In this document: positions 33,446-41,260 of the stretch, piece by piece
How the letters are laid out: each line of letters starts with the position of its first letter
How positions within the stretch are numbered: the first letter of the stretch is position 1
Assembly: GCF_016597785.1 (NCBI RefSeq)
Contig: NZ_JAENJG010000002.1
Coordinates: 546,081-610,080 of the forward strand
From: Leucobacter sp. L43
GTDB taxonomy: Bacteria; Actinomycetota; Actinomycetes; Actinomycetales; Microbacteriaceae
Direction of reading: 5' to 3'
DNA length: 64,000 nt
The notes under the pieces: model-generated
The model's database searches: none
What the model saw: the letters and a program-made list of their open reading frames with translations, nothing else
What the model was told of the DNA's origin: nothing
Made by a program: the position numbers and the translations under genes

Positions 33446-34687
33446 TCAGACCGCGTTGCGCGATGCCGTATTGGTCGCCGGGGCGCTCGCCGCAGCGCCG
33501 ACGGGGATCCCCGTGGCACCCGTCACATCGGCTTCGGGGATGGTCTGGGCCTGCTCAGTGCGCGCGGCGACGCGGGTGAACCGCGCCGTTTCCACGGTCA
33601 AGCCCGGGCCGAAGCACAGCCCCGCCACGGTCGCACCGTCGGCGAGCGAATCGTCGGCGAGGATGCGCTGCAGAATGAACAGGATCGTCGCGCTCGACAT
33701 ATTGCCGTACTCCCGGAGCACCTCGCGGGACGGGAGCATCGCGTCGTCCGGGAGATCGAGGCCGCTCTGCACCCGGTCGAGCACGCTCCGCCCTCCGGGA
33801 TGCACGGCCCACGCGTCGATGCCGGAGACGGCTCCCGTGGCGTCGCGACCGAGCATCGGTCCCACCACAGACGCAATCTCCCGCCCGATGATACGCGGGA
33901 CGTTGGCGGTCAATCGCATTTCGAATCCGTGGTCTCCGATCGTCCAGTCCATGTCCTCCTCGCCCTCAGAGGTGAGCGCGGTCGAGAATGCCCCGACGTC
34001 GAGCACGGGCGTCGAGCGTCGTGCCGCCATCGGATCGGAGGCCACGATCGCCGCCCCCGATCCATCGCCGAACACCGCGGAGGCGACGATCTGCTCGGGA
34101 TCGTTGGAGGAGCGGATGTGGAGCGAGCAGAGTTCGGTGCAGACGACGAGGACCACGGATCCCGGCTGCGCGTCGGCGATCCGCGTGGCGGCGCGCAGCG
34201 CGGGGAACGCTGCGGCGCATCCCATGAATCCGATGTTGGTGCGCTCGGCGCTCGTCGGGATGCCGAGCTCTCGCACGAGCAGGTAATCGGGGCCCGGCGC
34301 GAAGAATCCGGTGCACGACGCGGTGACGACGTGCGTCACGTCGGCCGCCGAGAGACCGGCTCGTTCGAGGGCGTCGCGGGCCGCGGCTGCGGAGAGGGGC
34401 GGCGCTTCTCGCCGGTACACCAGATTCCGTTCGCCGGTCGAGGGGGAGCGGAGAAGCTCGTGGTCCTCCATGAACACGTCCGAGTTCGCAGACGGGCCGT
34501 TGTCGGAGTCGAGACTGCCGATGACGGAATATCGGGTGTCGATCGCCGATTGATCGAACGCCGCTCCGATGAGTCTGGCGGTGAGCCGGTCGACTCCGGG
34601 CTGGGCGGCGAAGAAATCTCGGGTGCGCGCCTGTGCCAAGCGCGCGGACGGGATTGCGGTACCGATGGCGAGGATCTGCGTGACCAT
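33446..34687 (-). CDS. Type III polyketide synthase (chalcone/alkylresorcinol synthase family)
   Basis: The 413-residue homodimeric enzyme has the thiolase-fold triad intact: Cys 157 (NIGFMGCAAAF), His 296 (WAVHPGG) and Asn 329 (EYGNMSSATILF). It extends an acyl starter with malonyl units. Followed by methyltransferase and FAD hydroxylase genes, the set matches srsA-srsB-srsC, which makes methylated phenolic lipids and their quinones. Long-chain starter use is inferred from this context. The last ~35 residues are Ala/Thr-rich and probably disordered. Transcription appears leaderless (TAGGTT 6 nt upstream of the ATG). Confidence 0.93.
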   Translation of the reverse strand: MVTQILAIGTAIPSARLAQARTRDFFAAQPGVDRLTARLIGAAFDQSAIDTRYSVIGSLDSDNGPSANSDVFMEDHELLRSPSTGERNLVYRREAPPLSAAAARDALERAGLSAADVTHVVTASCTGFFAPGPDYLLVRELGIPTSAERTNIGFMGCAAAFPALRAATRIADAQPGSVVLVVCTELCSLHIRSSNDPEQIVASAVFGDGSGAAIVASDPMAARRSTPVLDVGAFSTALTSEGEEDMDWTIGDHGFEMRLTANVPRIIGREIASVVGPMLGRDATGAVSGIDAWAVHPGGRSVLDRVQSGLDLPDDAMLPSREVLREYGNMSSATILFILQRILADDSLADGATVAGLCFGPGLTVETARFTRVAARTEQAQTIPEADVTGATGIPVGAAASAPATNTASRNAV

Positions 34688-34693
34688 GAGGCA

Positions 34694-34699
34694 AACCTA
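34694..34699 (-). promoter_or_regulatory. -10 box of leaderless type III PKS gene
   Basis: TAGGTT on the minus strand ends 6 nt before ATG 34687. The 231-bp divergent gap to the DUF4383 gene also holds the inverted repeat CTGGGA...TCCCAG near 34784-34812. Confidence 0.5.
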
Positions 34700-34918
34700 G
34701 TGGTGCTGCCGGCGCGGCACTCGGGGCTTGACAGGGATCGCGGCATTCCGAGACCGCGTGGTCGCACGCCCCGACTCCGAAAGCTGGGAACTTACTGCAT
34801 ATCGTCTCCCAGGCGCAACCACCTAGTGGGAGGGCTCCGAAGCACTCACACTAAGACAACCCGGTGACATGCGCTGTGCCGACATCGTCACCTCCAATGA
34901 ATATAGAAGGAGAACGTC

Positions 34919-35335
34919 GTGAAGAACTCACCTAATCGCATTCTCGGAGTGATCTTCGGCGCGGTCTACGTCCTGGTCGGCCTGCTCGGCTTCGCCGTCA
35001 CCGGTGGAGTGGGCTTTGTCGCGACCGAGGGCGGTCTGCTCCTCGGTATTTTCGAGGTGAACCCGCTGCACAACATCGCCCACCTCTTGATCGGTGCGGC
35101 CCTGCTGCTCGCCGGCCTCGCGAACGTTCGCGCTGCGAAGGGCGTCAACGGCACCGTGGGTGCCGTGTACCTCCTGCTCGGCATCGTCGGCTTCTTCATC
35201 GCCGATACCGCTGCGAACATCCTGGCGCTGAACACCGCCGACCACATCCTCCACCTCGGCAGCGCGCTCGTGCTGCTCGTCGTCGCCATCGCGGCCGACA
35301 AGCACGTCGAGCCCGCGACGCGTCCGGCGATCTAA
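34919..35335 (+). CDS. DUF4383 membrane protein
   Basis: The 138-residue protein has four membrane helices: ILGVIFGAVYVLVGLLGF, IAHLLIGAALLLAGLA, GTVGAVYLLLGIVGFFIA and ILHLGSALVLLVVAIAA. The conserved NPLHNIAHLLIG and HILHLGSA histidines between helices mark DUF4383. Function is unknown. The GTG start follows a near-perfect AGAAGGAGA site, suggesting strong translation. The next two small membrane-protein genes follow on the same strand. Confidence 0.88.
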   Translation: MKNSPNRILGVIFGAVYVLVGLLGFAVTGGVGFVATEGGLLLGIFEVNPLHNIAHLLIGAALLLAGLANVRAAKGVNGTVGAVYLLLGIVGFFIADTAANILALNTADHILHLGSALVLLVVAIAADKHVEPATRPAI

Positions 35336-35350
35336 CATGCGCGCGTTCTG

Positions 35351-35854
35351 ATGATGATCAGAGCAATGTGGCCGGCCCTGGCTTCGCTCGGGGCCGGCCT
35401 CGTGCTGTTCGCGACGGCCGCCGGGGCGTCTCCGGGCGTCGCCGTTCCCGTCGGTATCATCGGGGCCCTCGAACTCGCATGGTCGTTCGCCGTTCTGCGA
35501 GCGGGGCGGCTCGTGCTGCCTCGCACCGCGGTGGCGGGCGGCGCGATCGGCATCGTGGGGTCGGGATTCCTGCTGCTGACGGGACCGCTCGCGTTGATTC
35601 CGTTTCTCGCGCTGTTCGTGTTCCACTGGTCGATCGCCATTGCCGCCGTGATCGAGTTGCGCGGCCAGCGCGCTCGGCGCGGAGCTGCTGCGGGGGAGCC
35701 GGCGCCGGAGTCTCGGCAGCGTCGGGCGGGGGTCTTCGCACTCGTGCTGGTGGTCGAGGCGATGCTCGTCGCTGCGATCGCGACGCCCGCGCTCGCTGCG
35801 AGCGAGGCCGGCGAATTCGCCGTCCCGCACGGCACATCCCACGCCGGCCACTGA
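35351..35854 (+). CDS. Small polytopic membrane protein of unknown function
   Basis: The 167-residue protein has about five hydrophobic segments (MWPALASLGAGLVLFATAAG, VAVPVGIIGALELAWSFAVL, AVAGGAIGIVGSGFLLL, ALIPFLALFVFHWSIAIAAV and a C-terminal FALVLVVEAMLVAAIATPAL). It ends in a short His-containing exterior tail (HGTSHAGH). It begins 15 bp after the DUF4383 gene and is likely co-transcribed. I do not recognise a family. Confidence 0.7.
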   Translation: MMIRAMWPALASLGAGLVLFATAAGASPGVAVPVGIIGALELAWSFAVLRAGRLVLPRTAVAGGAIGIVGSGFLLLTGPLALIPFLALFVFHWSIAIAAVIELRGQRARRGAAAGEPAPESRQRRAGVFALVLVVEAMLVAAIATPALAASEAGEFAVPHGTSHAGH

Positions 35855-35947
35855 ACGGGCGCCGCTCGGATCGCCCCGAGCGATCGCTGCACGTCGTAGG
35901 GTGGAAGCGGAGAGCCTCGTGCTCCACGAGGTCGGAAGGAGAGTCTG

Positions 35948-36157
35948 ATGCTGCTCAACCTGGATGCACTCGCGAACACCGGCGGGCAGAGCGTGCTCCC
36001 GTGGGTGATCGGAGCCGCGATCGTCATCGTCATCGCGGCCGCGCTCATGATCTTCGCGGCGGTGCGCAAGCGCCGCGCCGCGGCGAACCCGGACCCGAAC
36101 GCGAACCCGAGTGCCGCGCCCGAGCCGGGCGACCCCGGCGACCCGACGCGCCTCTGA
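35948..36157 (+). CDS. Very small protein resembling a free-standing sortase sorting signal (LANTG)
   Basis: The 69-residue protein begins MLLNLDALANTGGQ, followed by a single hydrophobic helix (about 17-40) and RKRR, then a Pro/Asn/Asp-rich tail. LANTG plus helix plus basic residues is the order of a cell-wall sorting signal (class E sortases accept LAxTG), yet there is no signal peptide or passenger domain in front and an unusual ~27-residue tail behind. GGAAGGAGA lies just upstream of the ATG, supporting translation. It may instead be a plain single-pass membrane peptide. Confidence 0.55.
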   Translation: MLLNLDALANTGGQSVLPWVIGAAIVIVIAAALMIFAAVRKRRAAANPDPNANPSAAPEPGDPGDPTRL

Positions 36158-36231
36158 CTGGCTGACCCGACGCCTCAGAGGCCGCGCCCATCCCTGCCGG
36201 ACTGCGGAAGAACGATCACGGAGGATTCACC

Positions 36232-36744
36232 ATGCGCGCAACGGAAGCTCTCGTCGACCTGGCTCGGCGCCCGCTGGACGCCGCCGAGGCGCTGCGTCCA
36301 CAGCTCGTACCAGAACTGCTGAACGCGCACCCGCACCACGACAACTCCGTTGCGTGGTTGCTGTGGCATGCGGCGCGCGAGATCGACGAGCAAGTCGCGA
36401 GCCTCTCCGGCGAGGAGCCGATCTGGACGGCTCAGGGGTTCGACCGGCGATTCGACCTGGGCCCAGCTGCGTCGAGCATCGGATACGGCCACAGCGCGGA
36501 GGAGGCGAGGAGCATCGTCTCCGGAGACGCGGCGCTGCTGCTCGAGCACCTGCGCGCCGCGGTGGAGGCGCAGGTGGCCTATCTGATGTCGCTCGATGAC
36601 CCCGCGCTCGACGACGTCATCGATGAAGCCTGGGATCCGCCGGTGACCCGTGCTTCACGACTCGTGAGCATCTCGGCAGACGCCCTGGAACACGTGGGGC
36701 AGGCGTCCTACGTCGTCGGTCTCGGGAGCGGCGCGTTCGAGTGA
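36232..36744 (+). CDS. DinB-like / DUF664 family protein
   Basis: This 170-residue four-helix-bundle protein belongs to the DinB/YfiT metal-binding superfamily, members of which include thiol (mycothiol) transferases. The presumed metal histidines are in LLWHAAREIDEQVA and ALEHVGQASYVVGL, with TRASRLVSIS between. The ATG follows GGAGG. Its last 37 bp overlap the 3' end of the convergent DNA glycosylase gene, so the transcripts are complementary at their ends. Confidence 0.78.
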   Translation: MRATEALVDLARRPLDAAEALRPQLVPELLNAHPHHDNSVAWLLWHAAREIDEQVASLSGEEPIWTAQGFDRRFDLGPAASSIGYGHSAEEARSIVSGDAALLLEHLRAAVEAQVAYLMSLDDPALDDVIDEAWDPPVTRASRLVSISADALEHVGQASYVVGLGSGAFE

Positions 36745-37847
36745 GGCGCCGGCTCGCCCAGCGCGAACTCGGTGCGACGGTGCACGACGCCGTTGATCTG
36801 CAGGGCGAGGGAGGCGGGTCCCGGGTAGTATCTGCGCGTCGAGATCGGGCGGAAGGACTGCGCGGCTGACACGCGCGCCGCCTCGCCGGGCGCCAGTTCG
36901 CGGCGGGCGAGCTTGAACACCTTCGTGCGCTCGCGTCCGCGGGCATCGGGAAACTCGAGCACATAGTCGATCATGATGCGCGCGGCGTCGGAGCCGCGGT
37001 TGGTGATCGTCGCCGAGAACTGCACCTCGTCGCCGATCATCACGCGCGGGCGGGAGAGCGCGAGCGGGGTGACGTCGAGCCGCGCGAGCCCGTATCCGAG
37101 CAGTGCGAGCGCATCCGCGTCACCTCGCTTCACGAGCGTTCGGAGCGCGTGTCGCGAGGTGCGGTCGACATGTGCACCGCCGGCGGCCCGCCACCCGGCG
37201 ACGCACTCCACGACGAATCCGGGATGGTGCCGACTGTGGTCATTCACGTGGTTCGCCACCGATCGGCGCACCGCTTCCTCTGGGTCGTCGGAGAGCGCAT
37301 CGAGGATGCCTCGTGTGGGAAGGGGATCGGCGATGAGTGCCGGGATGCGCTCTGCCCAGGGCAGGAGCGGTCGGCTGCCCTCGGAGGCGAGACGGCGGAC
37401 GTGCCAGTCGCGGTCGCCGGTCCATCCCTGCATCTGCGCGAGCGCCCGGGGGAGATCGTGCCGGAGCAGCGGGCGAATCGCGAACTCCGACGTCATGCGG
37501 GGTGTCAGCTCACGCAGCAGGGCGAGGGCGTCGTCGAACGCCTCAGGCGCCCCCGCCTCGAGTGCGCTCCAGGCGACGGCGAGGCCGACTGGCCAGAGCA
37601 TCCAGCCCGAGAACTCGGGATCCTGCTGCGCCGCGCGGACGATCGCGTTCAGTCGAGCCGGAGCGGTGCCGTGGTCCTCGCGCACGGCGCCGGCGAGCAG
37701 ACGCGCTCGCTCGCTGAGGCCGCGGCCGGCGAGCGAGGCTGCTGCGCCCCGCAGTGCGTCGCCGTCGGCAGCCGGGTTCGCATTGAGCAGCAGTCTGGCG
37801 AGCGCTTCCGCGCGGTCCCGACCGAGCAGCTCATCGGTCATCGACAT
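36708..37847 (-). CDS. AlkC-type DNA alkylation repair glycosylase (HEAT repeats plus Ig-like domain)
   Basis: The protein has about 379 residues. An N-terminal HEAT-like helical array (about 10-250) contains WHVRRLASEGSRPLLPWA and EEAVRRSVANHVNDHSRHHP, the characteristic DNA-backbone-contacting signature of AlkC/AlkD. A C-terminal beta-rich part (about 260-370: VQFSATITNRGSDAARIMID, KVFKLARRELAPGE, RRYYPGPASLALQINGV) corresponds to the Ig-like domain known from AlkC. The enzyme excises 3-methyladenine-type lesions without base flipping. The ATG at 37847 follows GGAGCG; 37841 is an alternative. Confidence 0.85.
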   Translation of the reverse strand: MSMTDELLGRDRAEALARLLLNANPAADGDALRGAAASLAGRGLSERARLLAGAVREDHGTAPARLNAIVRAAQQDPEFSGWMLWPVGLAVAWSALEAGAPEAFDDALALLRELTPRMTSEFAIRPLLRHDLPRALAQMQGWTGDRDWHVRRLASEGSRPLLPWAERIPALIADPLPTRGILDALSDDPEEAVRRSVANHVNDHSRHHPGFVVECVAGWRAAGGAHVDRTSRHALRTLVKRGDADALALLGYGLARLDVTPLALSRPRVMIGDEVQFSATITNRGSDAARIMIDYVLEFPDARGRERTKVFKLARRELAPGEAARVSAAQSFRPISTRRYYPGPASLALQINGVVHRRTEFALGEPAPHSNAPLPRPTT

Positions 37848-38009
37848 CGAGGCGCTCCGCTCGTCCAGGCTGCAGGGGCGCGCAGAAGGAATCGCGCTCC
37901 GCATGGAGTGTACGGCACCCCGCAGGACCGGAGTAAGCCAGTTGCCGTGGCGCCCGTCAGCCCATTAGCGTCGAGATGTTGCCTCGAGCGGGGCGCCGAG
38001 AGGAGCACC

Positions 38010-39119
38010 ATGAGCGCGCACGACCGAGACCCGTCCCAGAGCGCTGCGGTCGCAGCGCCGGCGGCCGACCGAGGGTTGGTGCCCCGATTGATCGCCGGGG
38101 CCCTGCGCATGAGACTGGTTCGCGCATTCCTGAGGTACGGCGAGCATCGCGGCTCCATGCTCGCCGACAGCCTCACATACCGGGCGCTGTTCAGCGTCTT
38201 CGCCGGCATTTCGCTCGGGTTCTCCGTGGCAGCGCTCTGGTTGAGCTCCAACCCGGAGGCGATGGCGACGCTCACCGAGACACTCGATCGAGTGATCCCC
38301 GGCATCGGCGATATCGTCGATCCGAGCACGTTCGCCGCTCCCGGATTCTCCATCGTCGGAGTGATCTCCCTGCTCGGCCTGCTCGGTGCGGCGATCAGCG
38401 CGATCGGGAGTCTTCGCATCGCGTTGCGGACGCTCGCAGACGAAGTGCACGACGACGTGTTCGTGCTGTGGGTGATCCTGCGCAACCTGCTGGTAGCCGT
38501 GCTGTTCGGAGGGCTGCTCGCGGCGGCCGCCGTCGTGAGCGTGGTGGGCTCCTTCGGCATCTCGTCACTGCTCACATGGCTGGGAATGGGGAACGGGTCG
38601 TTCACGGAGTGGGCGACCCGCGTCTTCGGCATCCTCGTCGTCTTCGTGATCGATACCGTCGCTATCGCACTGGTGTTCCGCGTGCTCTCCGGCGTGCGAG
38701 CGCCGGCGAAGGCGCTGTGGGGCGGAGCCGTCGTCGGCGGCGTCGGGCTCGTCGTGCTGCAGGAGCTCTCGGGCCTCTTCGTGCGGGGAGCCACCGCGAA
38801 CCCGTTGCTCGCGTCGTTCGCGACGCTGATCGCGCTGCTGCTCTGGATCAACCTCTCGTCCCAGGTGATTCTCATCGCCTGCAGCGTCATCATCACTGCA
38901 ACAGCGGAATCCAAAGACCGACTGCGCGAGAAGTTCGGCGCCGAAACGCTGGTGCAGCGCCGGCGACTTCGGGCCGAGGAACTCGTCCACGCTGCGACGC
39001 GCGAGTTGCGCGCCGCGCAGGAGGCTGAGCGGAGCGAACGCGCGAAAGGGGTTGTCGATGCGACGGGGGAGCCGCACGCAGGAGCAACGGCGGAGCGAGC
39101 GTCGCGGCCGGGGCAGTAG
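38010..39119 (+). CDS. YihY/BrkB-family integral membrane protein
   Basis: The 369-residue protein has about six long helices. The family N-terminus is evident (RYGEHRGSMLADSLTYRALF, SVFAGISLGFSVAAL), as is LIALLLWINLSSQVILIACS before the last helix. The YihY family was once labelled ribonuclease BN, a mis-assignment; actual function is unsettled. The charged C-terminal tail (about 300-369) is predicted helical and cytoplasmic. The ATG follows GAGGAG. Confidence 0.85.
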   Translation: MSAHDRDPSQSAAVAAPAADRGLVPRLIAGALRMRLVRAFLRYGEHRGSMLADSLTYRALFSVFAGISLGFSVAALWLSSNPEAMATLTETLDRVIPGIGDIVDPSTFAAPGFSIVGVISLLGLLGAAISAIGSLRIALRTLADEVHDDVFVLWVILRNLLVAVLFGGLLAAAAVVSVVGSFGISSLLTWLGMGNGSFTEWATRVFGILVVFVIDTVAIALVFRVLSGVRAPAKALWGGAVVGGVGLVVLQELSGLFVRGATANPLLASFATLIALLLWINLSSQVILIACSVIITATAESKDRLREKFGAETLVQRRRLRAEELVHAATRELRAAQEAERSERAKGVVDATGEPHAGATAERASRPGQ

Positions 39120-39211
39120 CAGGTCGCCGTCCGCGGCTCGAGAGATAGGGTGAAGTGATCGCCCGCACCGACGGGCGCATGAGGCTTCGCGATGACGGAA
39201 GGCAGGCGCAC

Positions 39212-40618
39212 GTGACCGACCAGCAGCACCACTTCGAGGAGGCCGTTCGCGCCTCGGCACGGACGGGGCACGAGCGCACGCTCGACGACCTGCAACGGCT
39301 CGTGCGCATTCCGTCGGTGTCGTGGCCCGCCTTCGACCCGGCGCACGTCGCCGCGAGCGCCGAGGAGATCGCGGAACTGCTCCGCGAGACCGGCGTCTTC
39401 GATGTCGTCGATGTGCGTCGCGCCCCCGTCGAGGGCGGGACCGATCTGGGGCAGCCCGCCGTGGTGGCTCGTCGTGCGGCACGCAACGGGCGACCGACGG
39501 TGCTGCTGTACGCCCACCACGACGTGCAGCCTCCCGGGAAGGACGAAGACTGGCTGTCGCCGCCCTTCGAGCCGACGTTGCGCGACGGGCGGCTGTACGG
39601 ACGCGGGGCCGCCGACGACAAGGCGGGCGTCATGGCGCACATCGGAGCCATTCGTGCGCTGGCCGCGGCGGCCGAATCGGAGAAGCGCGATCTCGACCTG
39701 GGCATCGCGCTCTTCATCGAGGGTGAGGAGGAGTGGGCGTCGCAGTCCTTCGGCAACTTCCTCCGGGAGAACCGCGACATGCTCGCGGCGGACGCCATCA
39801 TCGTCGCCGACTCGAGCAATTGGGATGAGGAGACGCCGGCGTTGACGGTGGCGCTGCGCGGCGCTGTGGCGTTCAACGTGCGCATCCAGACGCTCGACCG
39901 CGCCTCCCACTCCGGCATGTTCGGAGGGGCGGTGCCCGACGCCATGCTCGCGGCCGTGCGCCTGCTGGACACGCTGTGGGACGCGGACGGCGCCGTCGCC
40001 GTCGACGGGCTCGGGGCGGCGGACCTCGACGTGCCCGACTACGATGAGGCGCGGCTGCGTTCCGAGACGGGACTGCTCGACGGGGTGAGTCCGGTGGGTC
40101 GCGGCGCGATCCTCTCGCGGCTCTGGGCTCAGCCCTCGATCTCGATCACGGGCCTCGACGCTCCCGACGTCGCGAACGCTTCAAACACGCTCATACCCAG
40201 CGTTCGTGTGCGCATCAGCGCGCGCATCGCTCCGGGGCAGGACCCGAATGCCGCGTATGCGGCCCTCGTGCAGCACTTGCAGGATCGCGCGCCGTTCGGC
40301 GCGCATCTGACCTTCGAAGACCCTGGCCTGGGGCAGGCGTTCCAGGTCGACACGAGCGGCTGGGCCGTTTCCGAGGTGCGTCGTGCAATGGCCGACGCCT
40401 GGGAGCGCGACCCGGTGGATATCGGCGTCGGCGGATCGATCCCGTTCATCGCGGAGCTCGTGGACGAGTTTCCGGAAGCGCAGATCCTGGTCACGGGCGT
40501 CGAGGACCCCGACGGGCGCGCGCACAGTCCGAACGAGTCGCTGCACCTCGAATCGTTCCGCAAATCGCTGTTGTCGGAGGCGCTGTTCCTCGCTCGTCTC
40601 GATCAGCGCATCGCCTGA
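39212..40618 (+). CDS. M20-family metallopeptidase (dipeptidase)
   Basis: The 468-residue enzyme binds two zinc ions: VLLYAHHDVQPPG (His ligand and Asp), GRGAADDKAGVMAHI (bridging Asp), IEGEEEW (catalytic Glu-Glu), DSSNWDEETPALT and a C-terminal HSPNESLHL. The insert near residues 190-320 is the dimerisation lid. I choose GTG 39212 because GGAAGG lies 9 nt upstream. An upstream GTG at 39155 lies only 3 nt after a TAGGGT -10-like box and would probably precede the transcription start. Confidence 0.9.
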   Translation: MTDQQHHFEEAVRASARTGHERTLDDLQRLVRIPSVSWPAFDPAHVAASAEEIAELLRETGVFDVVDVRRAPVEGGTDLGQPAVVARRAARNGRPTVLLYAHHDVQPPGKDEDWLSPPFEPTLRDGRLYGRGAADDKAGVMAHIGAIRALAAAAESEKRDLDLGIALFIEGEEEWASQSFGNFLRENRDMLAADAIIVADSSNWDEETPALTVALRGAVAFNVRIQTLDRASHSGMFGGAVPDAMLAAVRLLDTLWDADGAVAVDGLGAADLDVPDYDEARLRSETGLLDGVSPVGRGAILSRLWAQPSISITGLDAPDVANASNTLIPSVRVRISARIAPGQDPNAAYAALVQHLQDRAPFGAHLTFEDPGLGQAFQVDTSGWAVSEVRRAMADAWERDPVDIGVGGSIPFIAELVDEFPEAQILVTGVEDPDGRAHSPNESLHLESFRKSLLSEALFLARLDQRIA

Positions 40619-40664
40619 CCCATCGGCGTCGCGCGATGGGCGTCAGCCGTCGCGCGACGCCGCG

Positions 40665-41153
40665 TCAATGCTTGTGCGCGGGGCCGTTCGCATCGTCGGC
40701 CGCGGTGATATCCGCCGCACGAGAGACCGGCTGAGCCGCTGGTCCCTCCGGAGCGGTCTGCGATGAGCCGGGCTCCTGTGCTGCTTGAGCTTTGAGGAGA
40801 TCGCGGATCTCGCCGAGCAGGTCGACGTCGCTCGGTCCGGTCGGGGCCTCGGCGACCTTCGGGCGGAGCTTGTTCATGGGCAGGACGAACACGAAGTAGA
40901 CGACCGCGGCGACGATCACGAAGTTAATGATCGCTCCGATGACGGCGCCGAACGCGATCTCTCCGCCCCGCGGCAACCCGACGATCAATGCGCCGTCGAG
41001 CGAGTCGGCATCGAACGCCTGCCCGATGATCGGGTTGATCAGCGAATCGACGACTCGCTGCACGACGGTGTTGAACGCGGCGCCGATGACGACGGCGACC
41101 GCGAGCTCGATCACGTTTCCTCGCAGAATGAACGCTTTGAATCCACTCAACAT
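40665..41153 (-). CDS. mscL: Large-conductance mechanosensitive channel
   Basis: The 162-residue protein is a pentameric osmotic emergency valve. The N-terminal amphipathic helix and pore helix read MLSGFKAFILRGNVIELAVA and VVIGAAFNTVVQRVVDSLI; the second membrane helix is FGAVIGAIINFVIVAAVVYF; the cytoplasmic bundle (DVDLLGEIRDLLKAQ) follows. The C-terminal tail is longer than in E. coli MscL (136 residues) and low in complexity. The ATG follows GGAGGGG. Confidence 0.95.
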   Translation of the reverse strand: MLSGFKAFILRGNVIELAVAVVIGAAFNTVVQRVVDSLINPIIGQAFDADSLDGALIVGLPRGGEIAFGAVIGAIINFVIVAAVVYFVFVLPMNKLRPKVAEAPTGPSDVDLLGEIRDLLKAQAAQEPGSSQTAPEGPAAQPVSRAADITAADDANGPAHKH

Positions 41154-41210
41154 GTGTTCCCCTCCCTAGTCACGACTGCGGTTCCACGTTAGCGGTTCCC
41201 GCACACGAGT

Positions 41211-41246
41211 CGGGGCCCGGTGCGAAACAATCCGCACCGGGCCCCG
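41211..41246 (-). terminator. Strong hairpin terminator after the DUF4190 gene
   Basis: The 14-bp arms CGGGGCCCGGTGCG and CGCACCGGGCCCCG are perfectly complementary with an 8-nt loop, 15 bp after the leftward DUF4190 stop codon. No U-tract follows. Confidence 0.75.
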
Positions 41247-41260
41247 AAGGTCGAGACGTG

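Noticed and set aside
34784..34812. ECF-sigma-type promoter (GGGAAC ... CGTC) upstream of DUF4383
   Set aside because: The spacing between the two boxes (11 bp) is too short for a functional ECF promoter; only an inverted repeat CTGGGA/TCCCAG is noted.
37838..39910. Very long open frame on the minus strand opposite the YihY and M20 genes
   Set aside because: Composition is Ser/Arg/Pro-rich with no domain signature; it mirrors well-supported genes on the plus strand and arises from high GC content. Similar antisense frames at 48822-51287, 13694-15283 and 54405-56015 were rejected on the same ground.
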